From Shinella sp. WSJ-2 (GTDB taxonomy: Bacteria > Pseudomonadota > Alphaproteobacteria > Rhizobiales > Rhizobiaceae), in NCBI RefSeq assembly GCF_003432075.1, contig NZ_QWBU01000004.1:186001-250000 (forward strand): a DNA stretch of 64,000 nt, read 5' to 3'. The notes beneath the pieces were generated by a model. That model had not been told where the DNA came from. It saw only the letters and a list, made by a program, of their open reading frames with translations, and did not search any database. How positions within the stretch are numbered: position 1 is the first letter of the stretch; every line of letters begins with the position of its first letter. Positions 50,970 through 59,831 of the stretch are shown here, one piece after another. The position numbers and the translations under genes are program-made.

Positions 50970-52316
50970 ATGCGCGCAACACTGAACGAACGTGCAGCGG
51001 ATCTGGCGACGGGCAAGATTACCTCGTCGCAACTGGTCGAGGCGTTGCTCGCGCGCATTGCCGATGCTTCAGGCGAAGGCGCCCGCGCCTTCGTCAAGGT
51101 CCATAAGGACAAAGCCCGCGCCACTGCCAAGGCTGCCGACGAACTGCGCAAAGCGGGCCTCGCCCCCTCGCGTTTCGCCGGCATTCCGATTGCGGTGAAG
51201 GATCTGTTCGACCTCGAAGGCGAGCCGACGACGGCTGGCTCCAAGGTGCTGAGCCAAGCCGCACCGGCCAAGGCGGACGCGCCCGCCATCGCGCGCCTCA
51301 AGGCGGCCGGCTTCATCGTCATCGGCCGCAACAACATGACCGAATTCGCCTTCTCCGGCGTCGGCATCAATCCGCATTATGGCACGCCCGCCAACCCGTA
51401 CGATCGTGCTACCGGCCGCATTCCGGGCGGCTCCTCCTCGGGCGCGGCCGTTTCCGTGGCAGACGACATGGCGGCGGCGGCGATCGGTTCCGACACCGGC
51501 GGCTCCTGCCGCATCCCCGCTGCACTCTGTGGCATCGTCGGCTACAAGCCGACCGCCAGCACCGTGCCGCTCAAGGGTGCGCTTCCTCTCTCCTTCACGC
51601 TCGATTCCATCGGCCCGCTTGCCAACAGTGTCGATTGCTGCGCCAGCCTGCACGAAATTCTGAGCGGCATGACGCTCGCCAGCGAAGGCGAACGCCCCGT
51701 CGCGGGTCTGCGCATCGCCGTGCCGCAATCCGTCGTCTTCGATGGCATTGAACCACAGGTGGCCAACACTTTCGAAACCGCCATCAAGCGCCTCGCCGAT
51801 GCCGGCGCGATCGTGACAGAGATCGCGCTCAAGCAGTTCGAGATGGTTTCCCAGATCAATGGCAAGGGTGGCTTCCCAGCACCCGAAGCCCTGTCCTGGC
51901 ACCGCGACCTGCTGGAAGAACATGGCGATAACTACGATCAACGCGTTCGCGCCCGCATTCTGCGCGCCAGGGAGCAGACAGCGGCCGACTATATCGACAT
52001 GCTGCACCTGCGCCGTGCCTATATCGAAGAAACGAACCGCGCGATCTCGCCCTATGACATGCTCGCCATGCCGACCGTCCCAATGATCGCCCCCTCCATC
52101 GCGTCGCTCGAAGCCGACAACGATCTTTTCGTGAAGACCAACCTGACGCTGTTGCGCAACCCGACGCTCATCAACATGCTCGACGGCTGCGCCATCTCGC
52201 TACCGGTGCATGTCAAGGGCGAAGCCCCTGTCGGCCTGATGCTGGCGGCCGCGGGCAGGCGCGATGCGGTGCTGTTTGCAAACGCACGGGCGATCGAAAA
52301 GGCGCTGGGGCGTTAA
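50970..52316 (+). CDS. Amidase signature family protein
   Basis: A protein of 448 residues. The catalytic Ser-Ser-Lys triad fits K77 (PIAVKDLFD), S155 (PGGSSSGAA) and nucleophile S179 (GSDTGGSCRIPA), at amidase-typical spacing. It hydrolyses a carboxamide or similar; it is not GatA, since no gatB/gatC is near and the C-terminus is short. ATG 50970 has CAGGAGA upstream. It is monocistronic and converges with the MYG1-like gene. Confidence 0.88.
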   Translation: MRATLNERAADLATGKITSSQLVEALLARIADASGEGARAFVKVHKDKARATAKAADELRKAGLAPSRFAGIPIAVKDLFDLEGEPTTAGSKVLSQAAPAKADAPAIARLKAAGFIVIGRNNMTEFAFSGVGINPHYGTPANPYDRATGRIPGGSSSGAAVSVADDMAAAAIGSDTGGSCRIPAALCGIVGYKPTASTVPLKGALPLSFTLDSIGPLANSVDCCASLHEILSGMTLASEGERPVAGLRIAVPQSVVFDGIEPQVANTFETAIKRLADAGAIVTEIALKQFEMVSQINGKGGFPAPEALSWHRDLLEEHGDNYDQRVRARILRAREQTAADYIDMLHLRRAYIEETNRAISPYDMLAMPTVPMIAPSIASLEADNDLFVKTNLTLLRNPTLINMLDGCAISLPVHVKGEAPVGLMLAAAGRRDAVLFANARAIEKALGR

Positions 52317-52372
52317 AAGCCCGATGTCTACCGTCAGTAGGATCGCGGCCCCCGCCAAAGGTGGCTCGGCTG

Positions 52373-53320
52373 TTACGGCGCGGCAACGCCCGTTCTTTGC
52401 GGCGCAAGAGCATGGGCGACCGCGATCCGCGCCATTTCGAGCGCGGCCTCTCGCGTCGTCGCCGCGGCGATGAAGCGGCCGTTGTGGCAGAAGGTGGCGC
52501 CGGCCACGCCGCAGACCGCCGCCAGGTTCTCCCCGGTCAGCCCTGCCCAGGCCGCCGGCAGATCGGCGCGCAGCTCGAACCCGTCACTCGCCCGCCGGAT
52601 GCCGGTCAGGCACCAGTCGGTGTCTCGCGGATGGACGACGAACAGCAGGTGATCGGCTCCCGCCTTCACGATCGCGGGACGGAACGGCATGCCCATGGGA
52701 AGCTCCAGCACCCGCCCGTCGCCGGCCGCCGTAATCGCCCGAAGCACGATCGACTCCGCCCGCAGTTTCGCCGCCGCCTGCCTTATCGAAGCCTCCACGA
52801 AACCGCGGGCGATCGCAAGAGCGTCGTGGAAGGCCCGGTCGTCGGCACCGGGCTCTCTGTCGTCGAAGACGGGCTTCAGCGTTTCCAGCAGGACGGGCAG
52901 TGTCAGCTTGGCCAGCACGCCGGCCGCCGCGGGGCTCAGGGCGCCATTATCCATCAAATCCACCGGCAGCACGAAGTCGAGATCGAAGCTCGCATGCAGG
53001 GCGTCGATATCGTCGGCGGGAATACCGGTGGCATTCAGATAGTCCCGGCCGAACTGGCGCCAAACCAGCCCGAAGGAGCTGAACGGCTGACCGTCGTCGC
53101 GCAAGGGCGCGCCGCGCTGATGGTGATCGAAAATCCCGGCGGCCGGATCAAAGGCGCCGCCGACGTCATAGATGATTTTGTCGCCTGCCGGCGTGATCCA
53201 CTCCGGCGCACGGCTGCGCACGATGCGCGCGTCCGGAAACAGGCGCGTCAGGATCACGCTCGACAGCAGCTCATCCGCATGGAAGCCGCCGGAATGCGTT
53301 ACGAGAAAGTCGGGGGCCAT
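52373..53320 (-). CDS. MYG1/UPF0160 family protein
   Basis: A protein of 315 residues related to eukaryotic MYG1, a DHH-like metal-dependent 3'-5' RNA exonuclease. Conserved motifs are THSGGFHADE near the N-terminus and IFDHHQRG around residue 70, the metal-binding positions. The role in bacteria is uncharacterised. The ATG 53320 start avoids the TTG at 53329. It is alone, in a block separate from the amidase. Confidence 0.8.
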   Translation of the reverse strand: MAPDFLVTHSGGFHADELLSSVILTRLFPDARIVRSRAPEWITPAGDKIIYDVGGAFDPAAGIFDHHQRGAPLRDDGQPFSSFGLVWRQFGRDYLNATGIPADDIDALHASFDLDFVLPVDLMDNGALSPAAAGVLAKLTLPVLLETLKPVFDDREPGADDRAFHDALAIARGFVEASIRQAAAKLRAESIVLRAITAAGDGRVLELPMGMPFRPAIVKAGADHLLFVVHPRDTDWCLTGIRRASDGFELRADLPAAWAGLTGENLAAVCGVAGATFCHNGRFIAAATTREAALEMARIAVAHALAPQRTGVAAP

Positions 53321-53380
53321 GCAGCTCAACCTATCGAGAGTTCGTCTTGAGAGGTCGGATAGCGATTGGGCGTCCGGGTT

Positions 53381-54217
53381 TCAAGGGCCGATGCTCGCTT
53401 CCCAGAGATCACGGACCATATCGCGAAGCATGAGGGCTTCGGCCCAGCGGTCAGTCGTGTCGTTGCCGTTGCGGCCGGTGATCGCATACGGCTTTGGGCC
53501 GAGCTCGCAGGTGAAGGCGAGCGTCGCATCTTCGGAGGATCGGGCACGCCATTGGCGGAAACCGTAGTCCCACCAACCGAGGAACAGATCGAGCCAGGGG
53601 CGATGATGCGGGAAGGAAATTTCGATCTGCACCTGCTCACGCGAGGCGACACGGCCGTGGAAGGCCTGGGCGTTATCCAGAATACGCTGGATCAGCGCAT
53701 GGTTTTCCTCCACGACCGGAAAGGCGAATTCACGACCGACGAGGAAATGCGAGAGATCGGCGAGAAGCGGCAGGTTCGGGCGCCGATCGAGAAGGTCGAG
53801 GGTGAAAAAGAGATCCGTCGTCATGCGGTCGCGGTGCGTTTCGATGAAGACAGGAATGCCGGCGTCCTCGGCAAGGCGCATCCAGCCGTCGAGCAAGGGG
53901 AGGCAGTCCTCGACCCGCCGCAGCCGCACGTCGGGTTGCAGATTGATGTGGCTGACCGGGAATTCCGCCGCCAGTTCCAGCGACAGGCGAAGGTCATCGA
54001 CGGACTGCGGGAAGCACACGCCTTCGATCGTGAGGCCGGTGCCCCGGACAATGTCGTTGAGCGAAACAACGTCCGTCCGCTTGGTGTAATGCGCGCTGAT
54101 GCCGTCGAAGCCGGCTTCCGCGATCATGGCGATGTTTTCCGCAAGGCTGCGCTCGTGGCCGTCCGTATGCCGACGCTCCATGGCCCAGAGCGACTGGTAA
54201 ATGTCGAGCCTCTGCAT
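53381..54217 (-). CDS. Sugar-phosphate isomerase/epimerase-like TIM-barrel protein
   Basis: A protein of 278 residues of the xylose isomerase-like TIM-barrel family (IolE/IolI/MocC-related). FIETHRDRMTTD and LLADLSHFLVG, with the metal-ligand Glu, Asp and His positions, fit the barrel. Its start overlaps the reductase stop by one base (TGATG), so it is coupled to the moc-like genes. In rhizopine catabolism an IolE-like protein acts on the inosose ring, which would fit the context, but the substrate is not shown by the sequence. Confidence 0.7.
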   Translation of the reverse strand: MQRLDIYQSLWAMERRHTDGHERSLAENIAMIAEAGFDGISAHYTKRTDVVSLNDIVRGTGLTIEGVCFPQSVDDLRLSLELAAEFPVSHINLQPDVRLRRVEDCLPLLDGWMRLAEDAGIPVFIETHRDRMTTDLFFTLDLLDRRPNLPLLADLSHFLVGREFAFPVVEENHALIQRILDNAQAFHGRVASREQVQIEISFPHHRPWLDLFLGWWDYGFRQWRARSSEDATLAFTCELGPKPYAITGRNGNDTTDRWAEALMLRDMVRDLWEASIGP

Positions 54218-55422
54218 CAGGCGGCCCGCGCGCTTTTAAGGAGCGCCTTCAGGTTCACCGCGGGGTCAGCGAGGTCTGCCGGATCGGGGTTGATGCCGGC
54301 GGCAATCAGCATTTCCGCGAGCTTGATCTCCTTGGCGAGACTGTTGCCGGCACCGAGACCGGCAGCAGCGACGAGCCTGCCGTCTTCGAGGTAGAATTCC
54401 AGCTCGCCCTGTGCCAGCGGCCGCAGGATGCTGCGGTGTCCAGGCTGCGGCAGGCCGGTAACCTGCAAGCCGAGATCGTATTGATCGGACCAGAACCAGG
54501 GGATCGCGCCGAAGGTTTCGGCTGCACCCGCCATATTGTGGGCGGCGGTTTCGGCCTGACTGCGCGCATTGCACCAGCTTTCGAAGCGAATGTGGCCACC
54601 GCCCGGCTGCGCCACTGCCGCGCAATCGCCGGCAGCGAAGATATGCGGATCGCTGGTGCGCAGATAGGCGTCCGTCAGAATGCCGTTACCGACGCTGAGC
54701 CCCGCCGCTTCCGCGATGCCGATATCCGGTACCACGCCAATGGCGGAGACGACGATATCGCCCGGAACCACGGTACCGTCGGCCAGAACGACGGAATCCG
54801 GCCCGATTCCGGCAAGGCCCTGCCCGAGATGAAAATGAACGCCCTCCTCTTCATGCCTCGCCTGCAAGCGCGCCGAAAATCGCGGCGGCACAGCACGTCC
54901 GAGCGGCTTGGGCGCCATCTCGATGACATGCACACCGATATCCTTGCCGCGCAGAACCGCCGCTAGCTCCATGCCGATCAGCCCGCCGCCGATGATCACA
55001 ACGGTTCCGCCGGTCATCACGCGCGAAAAGATCGCATCGGCATCCGCGAAGGTCCGGAAATCGAGCGCCCGTTCCGCGCCCGGGCAGGTCAGGCGGCGCG
55101 GCCGCGCGCCTGTTGCGAGGAGCAGGCGGTCATAGGAAAGGGTGCGCCCGTCGCCGAGGAGAAGGTTGTGACGGGCGGCGTCGATCTGTGTCGCTGAGAT
55201 GCCGTAAAGGTAATCGATGCCGGCGGCCGAAAGCGCTTCGGCCGAGCAGATCGCTTTCATCCGCACGAGACCGTCAAGCGGTTTTGAGAGCGGCGGGCGC
55301 TCGTAGGGCAGATGCGGCTCCGTGCCGACCAGCGTGACCGACCCTGTAAAACCCGCCTCGCGCAGGGCAAAGGCCGCCCGCGTGCCAGCTTCACCGGCGC
55401 CAATAATGACCATGCCGCTCAT
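54217..55422 (-). CDS. Ferredoxin reductase, FAD/NAD(P)-dependent (MocF-like)
   Basis: A protein of 401 residues of the putidaredoxin/rubredoxin reductase type: MVIIGAGEAGTRAAFALRE (FAD site), LLLATGARPRRL, TVVIIGGGLIGMELAAVL (NAD site) and IFAAGDCA (FAD). It supplies electrons from NAD(P)H to the Rieske ferredoxin encoded next to it. It starts with a strong GGAGGAGG site. It is the third of three genes that resemble mocD, mocE and mocF. Confidence 0.85.
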   Translation of the reverse strand: MSGMVIIGAGEAGTRAAFALREAGFTGSVTLVGTEPHLPYERPPLSKPLDGLVRMKAICSAEALSAAGIDYLYGISATQIDAARHNLLLGDGRTLSYDRLLLATGARPRRLTCPGAERALDFRTFADADAIFSRVMTGGTVVIIGGGLIGMELAAVLRGKDIGVHVIEMAPKPLGRAVPPRFSARLQARHEEEGVHFHLGQGLAGIGPDSVVLADGTVVPGDIVVSAIGVVPDIGIAEAAGLSVGNGILTDAYLRTSDPHIFAAGDCAAVAQPGGGHIRFESWCNARSQAETAAHNMAGAAETFGAIPWFWSDQYDLGLQVTGLPQPGHRSILRPLAQGELEFYLEDGRLVAAAGLGAGNSLAKEIKLAEMLIAAGINPDPADLADPAVNLKALLKSARAA

Positions 55423-55521
55423 GCGGGCCTCCTCCGAAAGGGCCGGCGCCTTCGCGCGCCGGAAAGTGATGTCTTGCTTGCGTCACCGGCCATGTTGCCG
55501 GCCGCGTTTCGCCGCCCCGTC

Positions 55522-55833
55522 CTAGCCGAGGGCCACGCGCACCTCTCCATCGACCACTTCGGCCGGATAGGTCTTCAGGTTCTCGCAGGCGGGAAGGCGC
55601 AGCGCTTCGCCGGTGCGATAATCGAAGGCGCCGGAATGTTTGGGACATTCCACCTCGAAATCCATGACCAGCCCGTCGGCGAGATGGATCGCCTCGTGGG
55701 TGCAGAGACCTGCCGTGCAATAGATCCCGTCATCCGGCCCGCGGTAGATGGCATAGGTGCGGCCACCGTGATCGAAGCGGATGGCGCCTTCCTGTTCGAT
55801 GTCCTCGAATTTGCAAACGGGTACCCAGGTCAT
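55522..55833 (-). CDS. Rieske-type 2Fe-2S ferredoxin (MocE-like)
   Basis: A protein of 103 residues. Rieske ligands are C44 and H46 (CTH) and C63 and H66 (CPKH). It carries electrons from the reductase to the membrane hydroxylase. ATG 55833 overlaps the hydroxylase stop by 4 bases; the longer frame upstream would lie inside the hydroxylase gene. NCBI-type naming calls close relatives MocE family ferredoxin (my recollection, not checked). Confidence 0.88.
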   Translation of the reverse strand: MTWVPVCKFEDIEQEGAIRFDHGGRTYAIYRGPDDGIYCTAGLCTHEAIHLADGLVMDFEVECPKHSGAFDYRTGEALRLPACENLKTYPAEVVDGEVRVALG

Positions 55834-56864
55834 TCTGCTGCTCCTTGAACTTCGGTGCGGGCCTTGCGGGCGGCGAGCTTTTCCTTGCGCTTGCGGTAGC
55901 GCTCCTGCATGCGGGCCTCGCCATCGGCCGAGCCGTCGTGCCAGGTGCCGAACCACTTATCGAGCGGGATCAGCGCATCCCCGTAGTTCACCTCGAAATA
56001 CTTGTGGTGCAGGTAGTGCGCATAGGCATGGCTATCGACCAGCTTGTCCTCGCCCACTTCCACCTTGTCGAAACCAACATGGCCGGGAATGGCGCCGAAA
56101 CCGGCATAGTGAAGCTGGTAGAGCATCAGGATCGGATTGGACGGCAGGACCAGGTGATAGAAGGCCGTGCCGAGATAGAGGAAATGCTCGACCGGATGCA
56201 TCGACAGCGACGACCACGGCGACGGGTTCACCGAATTGTGGTGGACCGAATGCACCCACTTGTAGAGGAGCGGCACGTGGATGAGCCGGTGGATACAGAA
56301 GAAATGGAACTCGTGGATAACGGGCACGACGAGGGCCACCAGCGCCAGCGTCCACGGATTTTCCGTGAAGCTCAGCCAGGGCGCATAGCCACTAGCATAT
56401 GCCCAGAGCATGGCGACCTCGATGGCCGTCCAGATCGTCACGCCCGACAGAAACGTCCGCAGCATGTTATCGATGTTCTGGCGGTCCAACCAGAAGACGC
56501 TGTTCTTCTGGTCGGCGGGGAACTTGCCGTTGTATTTGAAGCGATTTTCCTGCCGCTTCAGCACGTAGAGATGAAGCTCGAAAGCGCCGTAAAACAGGAA
56601 GACGCAGACGGCGTTCACCGCGTAGAGCCAGAACGCCCAGCCCACGCTCAGGGTCTGCATCGTCTCCACCGAGGGCACGACCCAGGCCCAGTAGGCGACA
56701 GCCGAGGCCGCGAAGATGGCATTCCAAGGGAAGAAGTAATGCGGCAGCCATTTGAGAACCGCCATCAGCTTCGGCGGGAAGGCGAACAGCGGCGCAGTTT
56801 CCACCGGCGTGTTCGGCGCCCAGTCGCCGCGCTTGTTGCGCGTGCCGTATTTGAGGTCGTCCAT
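55830..56864 (-). CDS. Membrane di-iron hydroxylase, sterol desaturase/fatty-acid hydroxylase family (MocD-like)
   Basis: A protein of 344 residues with several membrane helices. The three histidine boxes of the family are present: HEFHFFCIH (H184, H187, H192), HSVHH (H205, H208, H209) and HYLHH (H283, H286, H287). The di-iron enzyme hydroxylates or oxidatively demethylates its substrate with electrons from the next two genes. GGAGAG precedes ATG 56864. It is the first gene downstream of the LacI regulator. Confidence 0.83.
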   Translation of the reverse strand: MDDLKYGTRNKRGDWAPNTPVETAPLFAFPPKLMAVLKWLPHYFFPWNAIFAASAVAYWAWVVPSVETMQTLSVGWAFWLYAVNAVCVFLFYGAFELHLYVLKRQENRFKYNGKFPADQKNSVFWLDRQNIDNMLRTFLSGVTIWTAIEVAMLWAYASGYAPWLSFTENPWTLALVALVVPVIHEFHFFCIHRLIHVPLLYKWVHSVHHNSVNPSPWSSLSMHPVEHFLYLGTAFYHLVLPSNPILMLYQLHYAGFGAIPGHVGFDKVEVGEDKLVDSHAYAHYLHHKYFEVNYGDALIPLDKWFGTWHDGSADGEARMQERYRKRKEKLAARKARTEVQGAAE

Positions 56865-57017
56865 TGCGCTCTCCTTCGGGCTTTCGCCCGCGTCACGGTA
56901 ATGGAGAGTGCAGGGTTGCCTTGCTTAGGCCGCCGCTTGCGGCACCCGTCCCTCCTCCTGATCTGAAGATTATCAGGAAGAGCCACGCGCACCGAAGACT
57001 TCATTGATCAAAATAGA

Positions 57018-58019
57018 TCAAAGGCTTTCGGCCGTGATCGTGATGAAACGAATGGGATTGCGGTCCGGCTCGATCTCCGTGAGACCAACCTTACGCAGAA
57101 TGATATCGAGCGCACGCTGCGCCTGCGCCTCCGGCGCCTGATCGAGCACCACATCCATGATGCCGTCACGCAAGGCCGCGCGGGTGTAGTCGGTCAGCTC
57201 GTGGCCGATGAACAGCAGATCCTTGCCGCGCCCGCTGCGGCGCAGGACATCGATGACGGCCGAGTTTGCGCCACCCACATTGTAGAGGCCGACGAGATCG
57301 GGATACATCCGCAGCGCCATCGCCAAGGTCTCGGCGCTGAAATGCTCCTCGTCGCGGGTGAAGCCAAGCCATTCGAAACCGATCGGGCCAGGGTGGTCGC
57401 GAAAATAATCCGAGAAACCGCGCACCCGGTCGCGGTGCACCTGATAGATCGGATGGCAGAGCGCCACGACCGGTCCCTCGGCCCGCGCCATGCGGCTGAT
57501 GAAATGCGCCGCCGTGCGGCCCGCCGCATAATTGTCGATGCCGACGAATTCGACCCGATGTTCGGAGGCGCGCGTGACCACATGGACGATGGGCAGGCCT
57601 CTGCCGGCCAGGCCTTCTACGGCCGCCTTGACCAAGGGGCTGTTGGGAACGGCGAGAATGAGCCCGGCGCGCGGATGATCCGCCGACGCGATCGCCTTCG
57701 CGATCTCCTGGGGATTCATCTCATCGACGAAGCGCCGATGGACAACCACGAGCGGATCGATGCTGTGGGCGATCTGCTCGAAGGCCTTGGAGAGGCGCCG
57801 GTAAAAGGTGGTCTCAGGCCGGACCATGAGGACATCGACCCGCAGCAGACCGCGATGAGTATCGGGCAGCAGGCGTGGATAGTTGAGGCTTCGCGCGGCA
57901 ACGACGACCTTCTCGACAAGCTCCGGCCTGACGCCCCCGCGCCCGTTCAGCACCCGCTCGACCGTCGCGGTGCCTACGCCCGCCGCACGCGCGATGTCCT
58001 TGTAGCCTGCCTTGCTCAA
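57018..58019 (-). CDS. LacI family regulator of the moc-like operon
   Basis: A protein of 333 residues: N-terminal helix-turn-helix (YKDIARAAGVGTATVERVLNG) and a periplasmic-binding-type effector domain. A TTG start at 58019 with GGAG 6 bases upstream fits the LacI beginning; a further upstream TTG at 58052 is less likely. It lies 153 bases upstream of the hydroxylase gene in the same orientation and probably represses it until a sugar or inositol-like inducer binds. The operator was not identified by eye. Confidence 0.82.
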   Translation of the reverse strand: MSKAGYKDIARAAGVGTATVERVLNGRGGVRPELVEKVVVAARSLNYPRLLPDTHRGLLRVDVLMVRPETTFYRRLSKAFEQIAHSIDPLVVVHRRFVDEMNPQEIAKAIASADHPRAGLILAVPNSPLVKAAVEGLAGRGLPIVHVVTRASEHRVEFVGIDNYAAGRTAAHFISRMARAEGPVVALCHPIYQVHRDRVRGFSDYFRDHPGPIGFEWLGFTRDEEHFSAETLAMALRMYPDLVGLYNVGGANSAVIDVLRRSGRGKDLLFIGHELTDYTRAALRDGIMDVVLDQAPEAQAQRALDIILRKVGLTEIEPDRNPIRFITITAESL

Positions 58020-58229
58020 TCCCGCTCCCCGAAACGTGTAGCCTCGTGGCAAATCCTACGCGGAGCCAAGCCCCGAAAGCAATCGCGACGCAGATCAGCC
58101 CAACCACGCGATTTCCGTGCGTTCCCGCCGTCGGCCGCTCCGATACAATTGCGTTTGCGTAAAACGCGCTGATAAAAAGGGCTTGAGCTCCAAGGGTTGC
58201 TTGACCCTAAAACCGCCACGGAGAGGCCC

Positions 58230-59813
58230 ATGGATCCGACCCATCTTTTCGAGCTCGTGATCGGCATGTTCGTGGCGATCATCGCGCTGCACTATGCCGC
58301 CCACCGGCTCGGCCTGCCGCCGTCCGTAGCCCTTCTGGCCGGCGGCGCAATGCTGGCCTTCGTGCCTGGGCTGCCGACCATCGAGGTCGATCCGGAACTG
58401 GTGCTCGTCATCTTTCTGCCGCCGCTTCTGCTGGACGGCGCCTGGACCATCGCCGTCGGGCGGCTGCGCCGGCATCTGATCGGTATCTTCTCGCTCGCCG
58501 TCGGGGCGGTGTTCTTCACCGCGGCTGTCGTCGCCGTCGTCACGCATCTCCTGTTTCCCTCGCTGCCCTGGGCGGCCTGCGCGGCGCTCGGCGCAATCGT
58601 CTCGCCACCCGATGCCGTCTCCGCCCGCGCCGTCCTGCAACGGGTGAAACTGCCCCGACGCCTGCAAATCCTGCTCGAAGGGGAAAGCCTGCTCAACGAC
58701 GCGAGCGGGCTCGTGCTTTTCCGCTTCGCCATCGCCGCCGGCGTCACCGGCGCCTTCAGCGCCTCGGAGGCCGTCGGCAGCTTCTTCGTGCTGGCCATCG
58801 GCGGCGCGCTGGTCGGCCTTGCCGTCGGCATGGCCTGGGTCGTGGTCGTGCGCCGGCTTGGCGACGAATATCTGATGATCGCCGCCACCGCCCTCCTCTC
58901 CTGGACCGCCTATCTGCTCGGCGAATATCTCCATGTCTCCGGTGTCATCGCCACCGTCATGGCCGGCCTCATTGCCAACTGGCACCAGCATACGGTGCTT
59001 TCGGCCGCGACGCGCATGCGCGGCACCTCCTTCTGGACCGTCGTCGTCTTCCTGATGGAGGCGGCCGTCTTCATCCTGATCGGCCTGTCGCTGCGCGGCG
59101 TGGTGGAACGCGGTGGTGGTTTCGACGTGGTCACCGCCACCTGGGGCGCGCCGATCCTCATCATCCTCGTCGCTCTGACGCTGGCGCGCTTCGCTTGGGT
59201 CTTCGCCTCGGACCTGTCGATCGTCGCCGGCAACGCGCTCGGCATCAAGCGCTACACGCCAGTCGGCGCGCGCGGCGGCATCGTGCTCAGTTGGGCGGGC
59301 ATTCGCGGTGTGGTGACGCTGGCGCTGGCGCTCAGCGTGCCCGAGGGCTTCCCCGGCCGCGATTTCATCCTTGTCACGTCCTTCGCGGTCATTCTCGGCA
59401 CCGTGCTCATCCAGGGCATGACGCTCGGCACGGTGATCGAATGGGCCGGCCTCAGCGAATCCATCTCGGAAAAACCGCGCCTCTCGATGAGCCAAGCCGA
59501 AATGACCATGGCACAGGTCCAGTTCGCCACGGTGCAGGAGCGCGCCTATGACAGCGACGGCAAGCTCATTCATCCGCAGTTGCTCGACAAATACCAGCGC
59601 CGCGCGGTCGCGATCGTCGACTATGCCGAACGCACCGAACATTACACGCCGCTGCTGCACGCCCATTTCGATCTGGTTCTCGAAGTCGTGGCGAGCGGCC
59701 GCCGCGAGCTCATCCGCCTCCACCGCGCCGGGGATATCGACGACGAAACGCTGCACGAACTGGAACGCGACCTCGATCTCGAAGAACTGAGCGCGATTTC
59801 CGCAAAAGGCTGA
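58230..59813 (+). CDS. CPA1 family Na+/H+ antiporter
   Basis: A protein of 527 residues with 11-12 helices plus a cytoplasmic tail of about 130 residues. The core reads LGAIVSPPDAVSARAVLQ and ILLEGESLLNDASGLVLFRFA; the Asp and Glu-Ser-Asn-Asp-type motifs are the ion-binding part of NhaP/CPA1 proteins. It exchanges sodium or potassium for protons. GGAGAGG precedes ATG 58230. It converges with the GGDEF gene. Confidence 0.9.
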   Translation: MDPTHLFELVIGMFVAIIALHYAAHRLGLPPSVALLAGGAMLAFVPGLPTIEVDPELVLVIFLPPLLLDGAWTIAVGRLRRHLIGIFSLAVGAVFFTAAVVAVVTHLLFPSLPWAACAALGAIVSPPDAVSARAVLQRVKLPRRLQILLEGESLLNDASGLVLFRFAIAAGVTGAFSASEAVGSFFVLAIGGALVGLAVGMAWVVVVRRLGDEYLMIAATALLSWTAYLLGEYLHVSGVIATVMAGLIANWHQHTVLSAATRMRGTSFWTVVVFLMEAAVFILIGLSLRGVVERGGGFDVVTATWGAPILIILVALTLARFAWVFASDLSIVAGNALGIKRYTPVGARGGIVLSWAGIRGVVTLALALSVPEGFPGRDFILVTSFAVILGTVLIQGMTLGTVIEWAGLSESISEKPRLSMSQAEMTMAQVQFATVQERAYDSDGKLIHPQLLDKYQRRAVAIVDYAERTEHYTPLLHAHFDLVLEVVASGRRELIRLHRAGDIDDETLHELERDLDLEELSAISAKG

Positions 59814-59831
59814 CGACCACGGAATAGCGCT

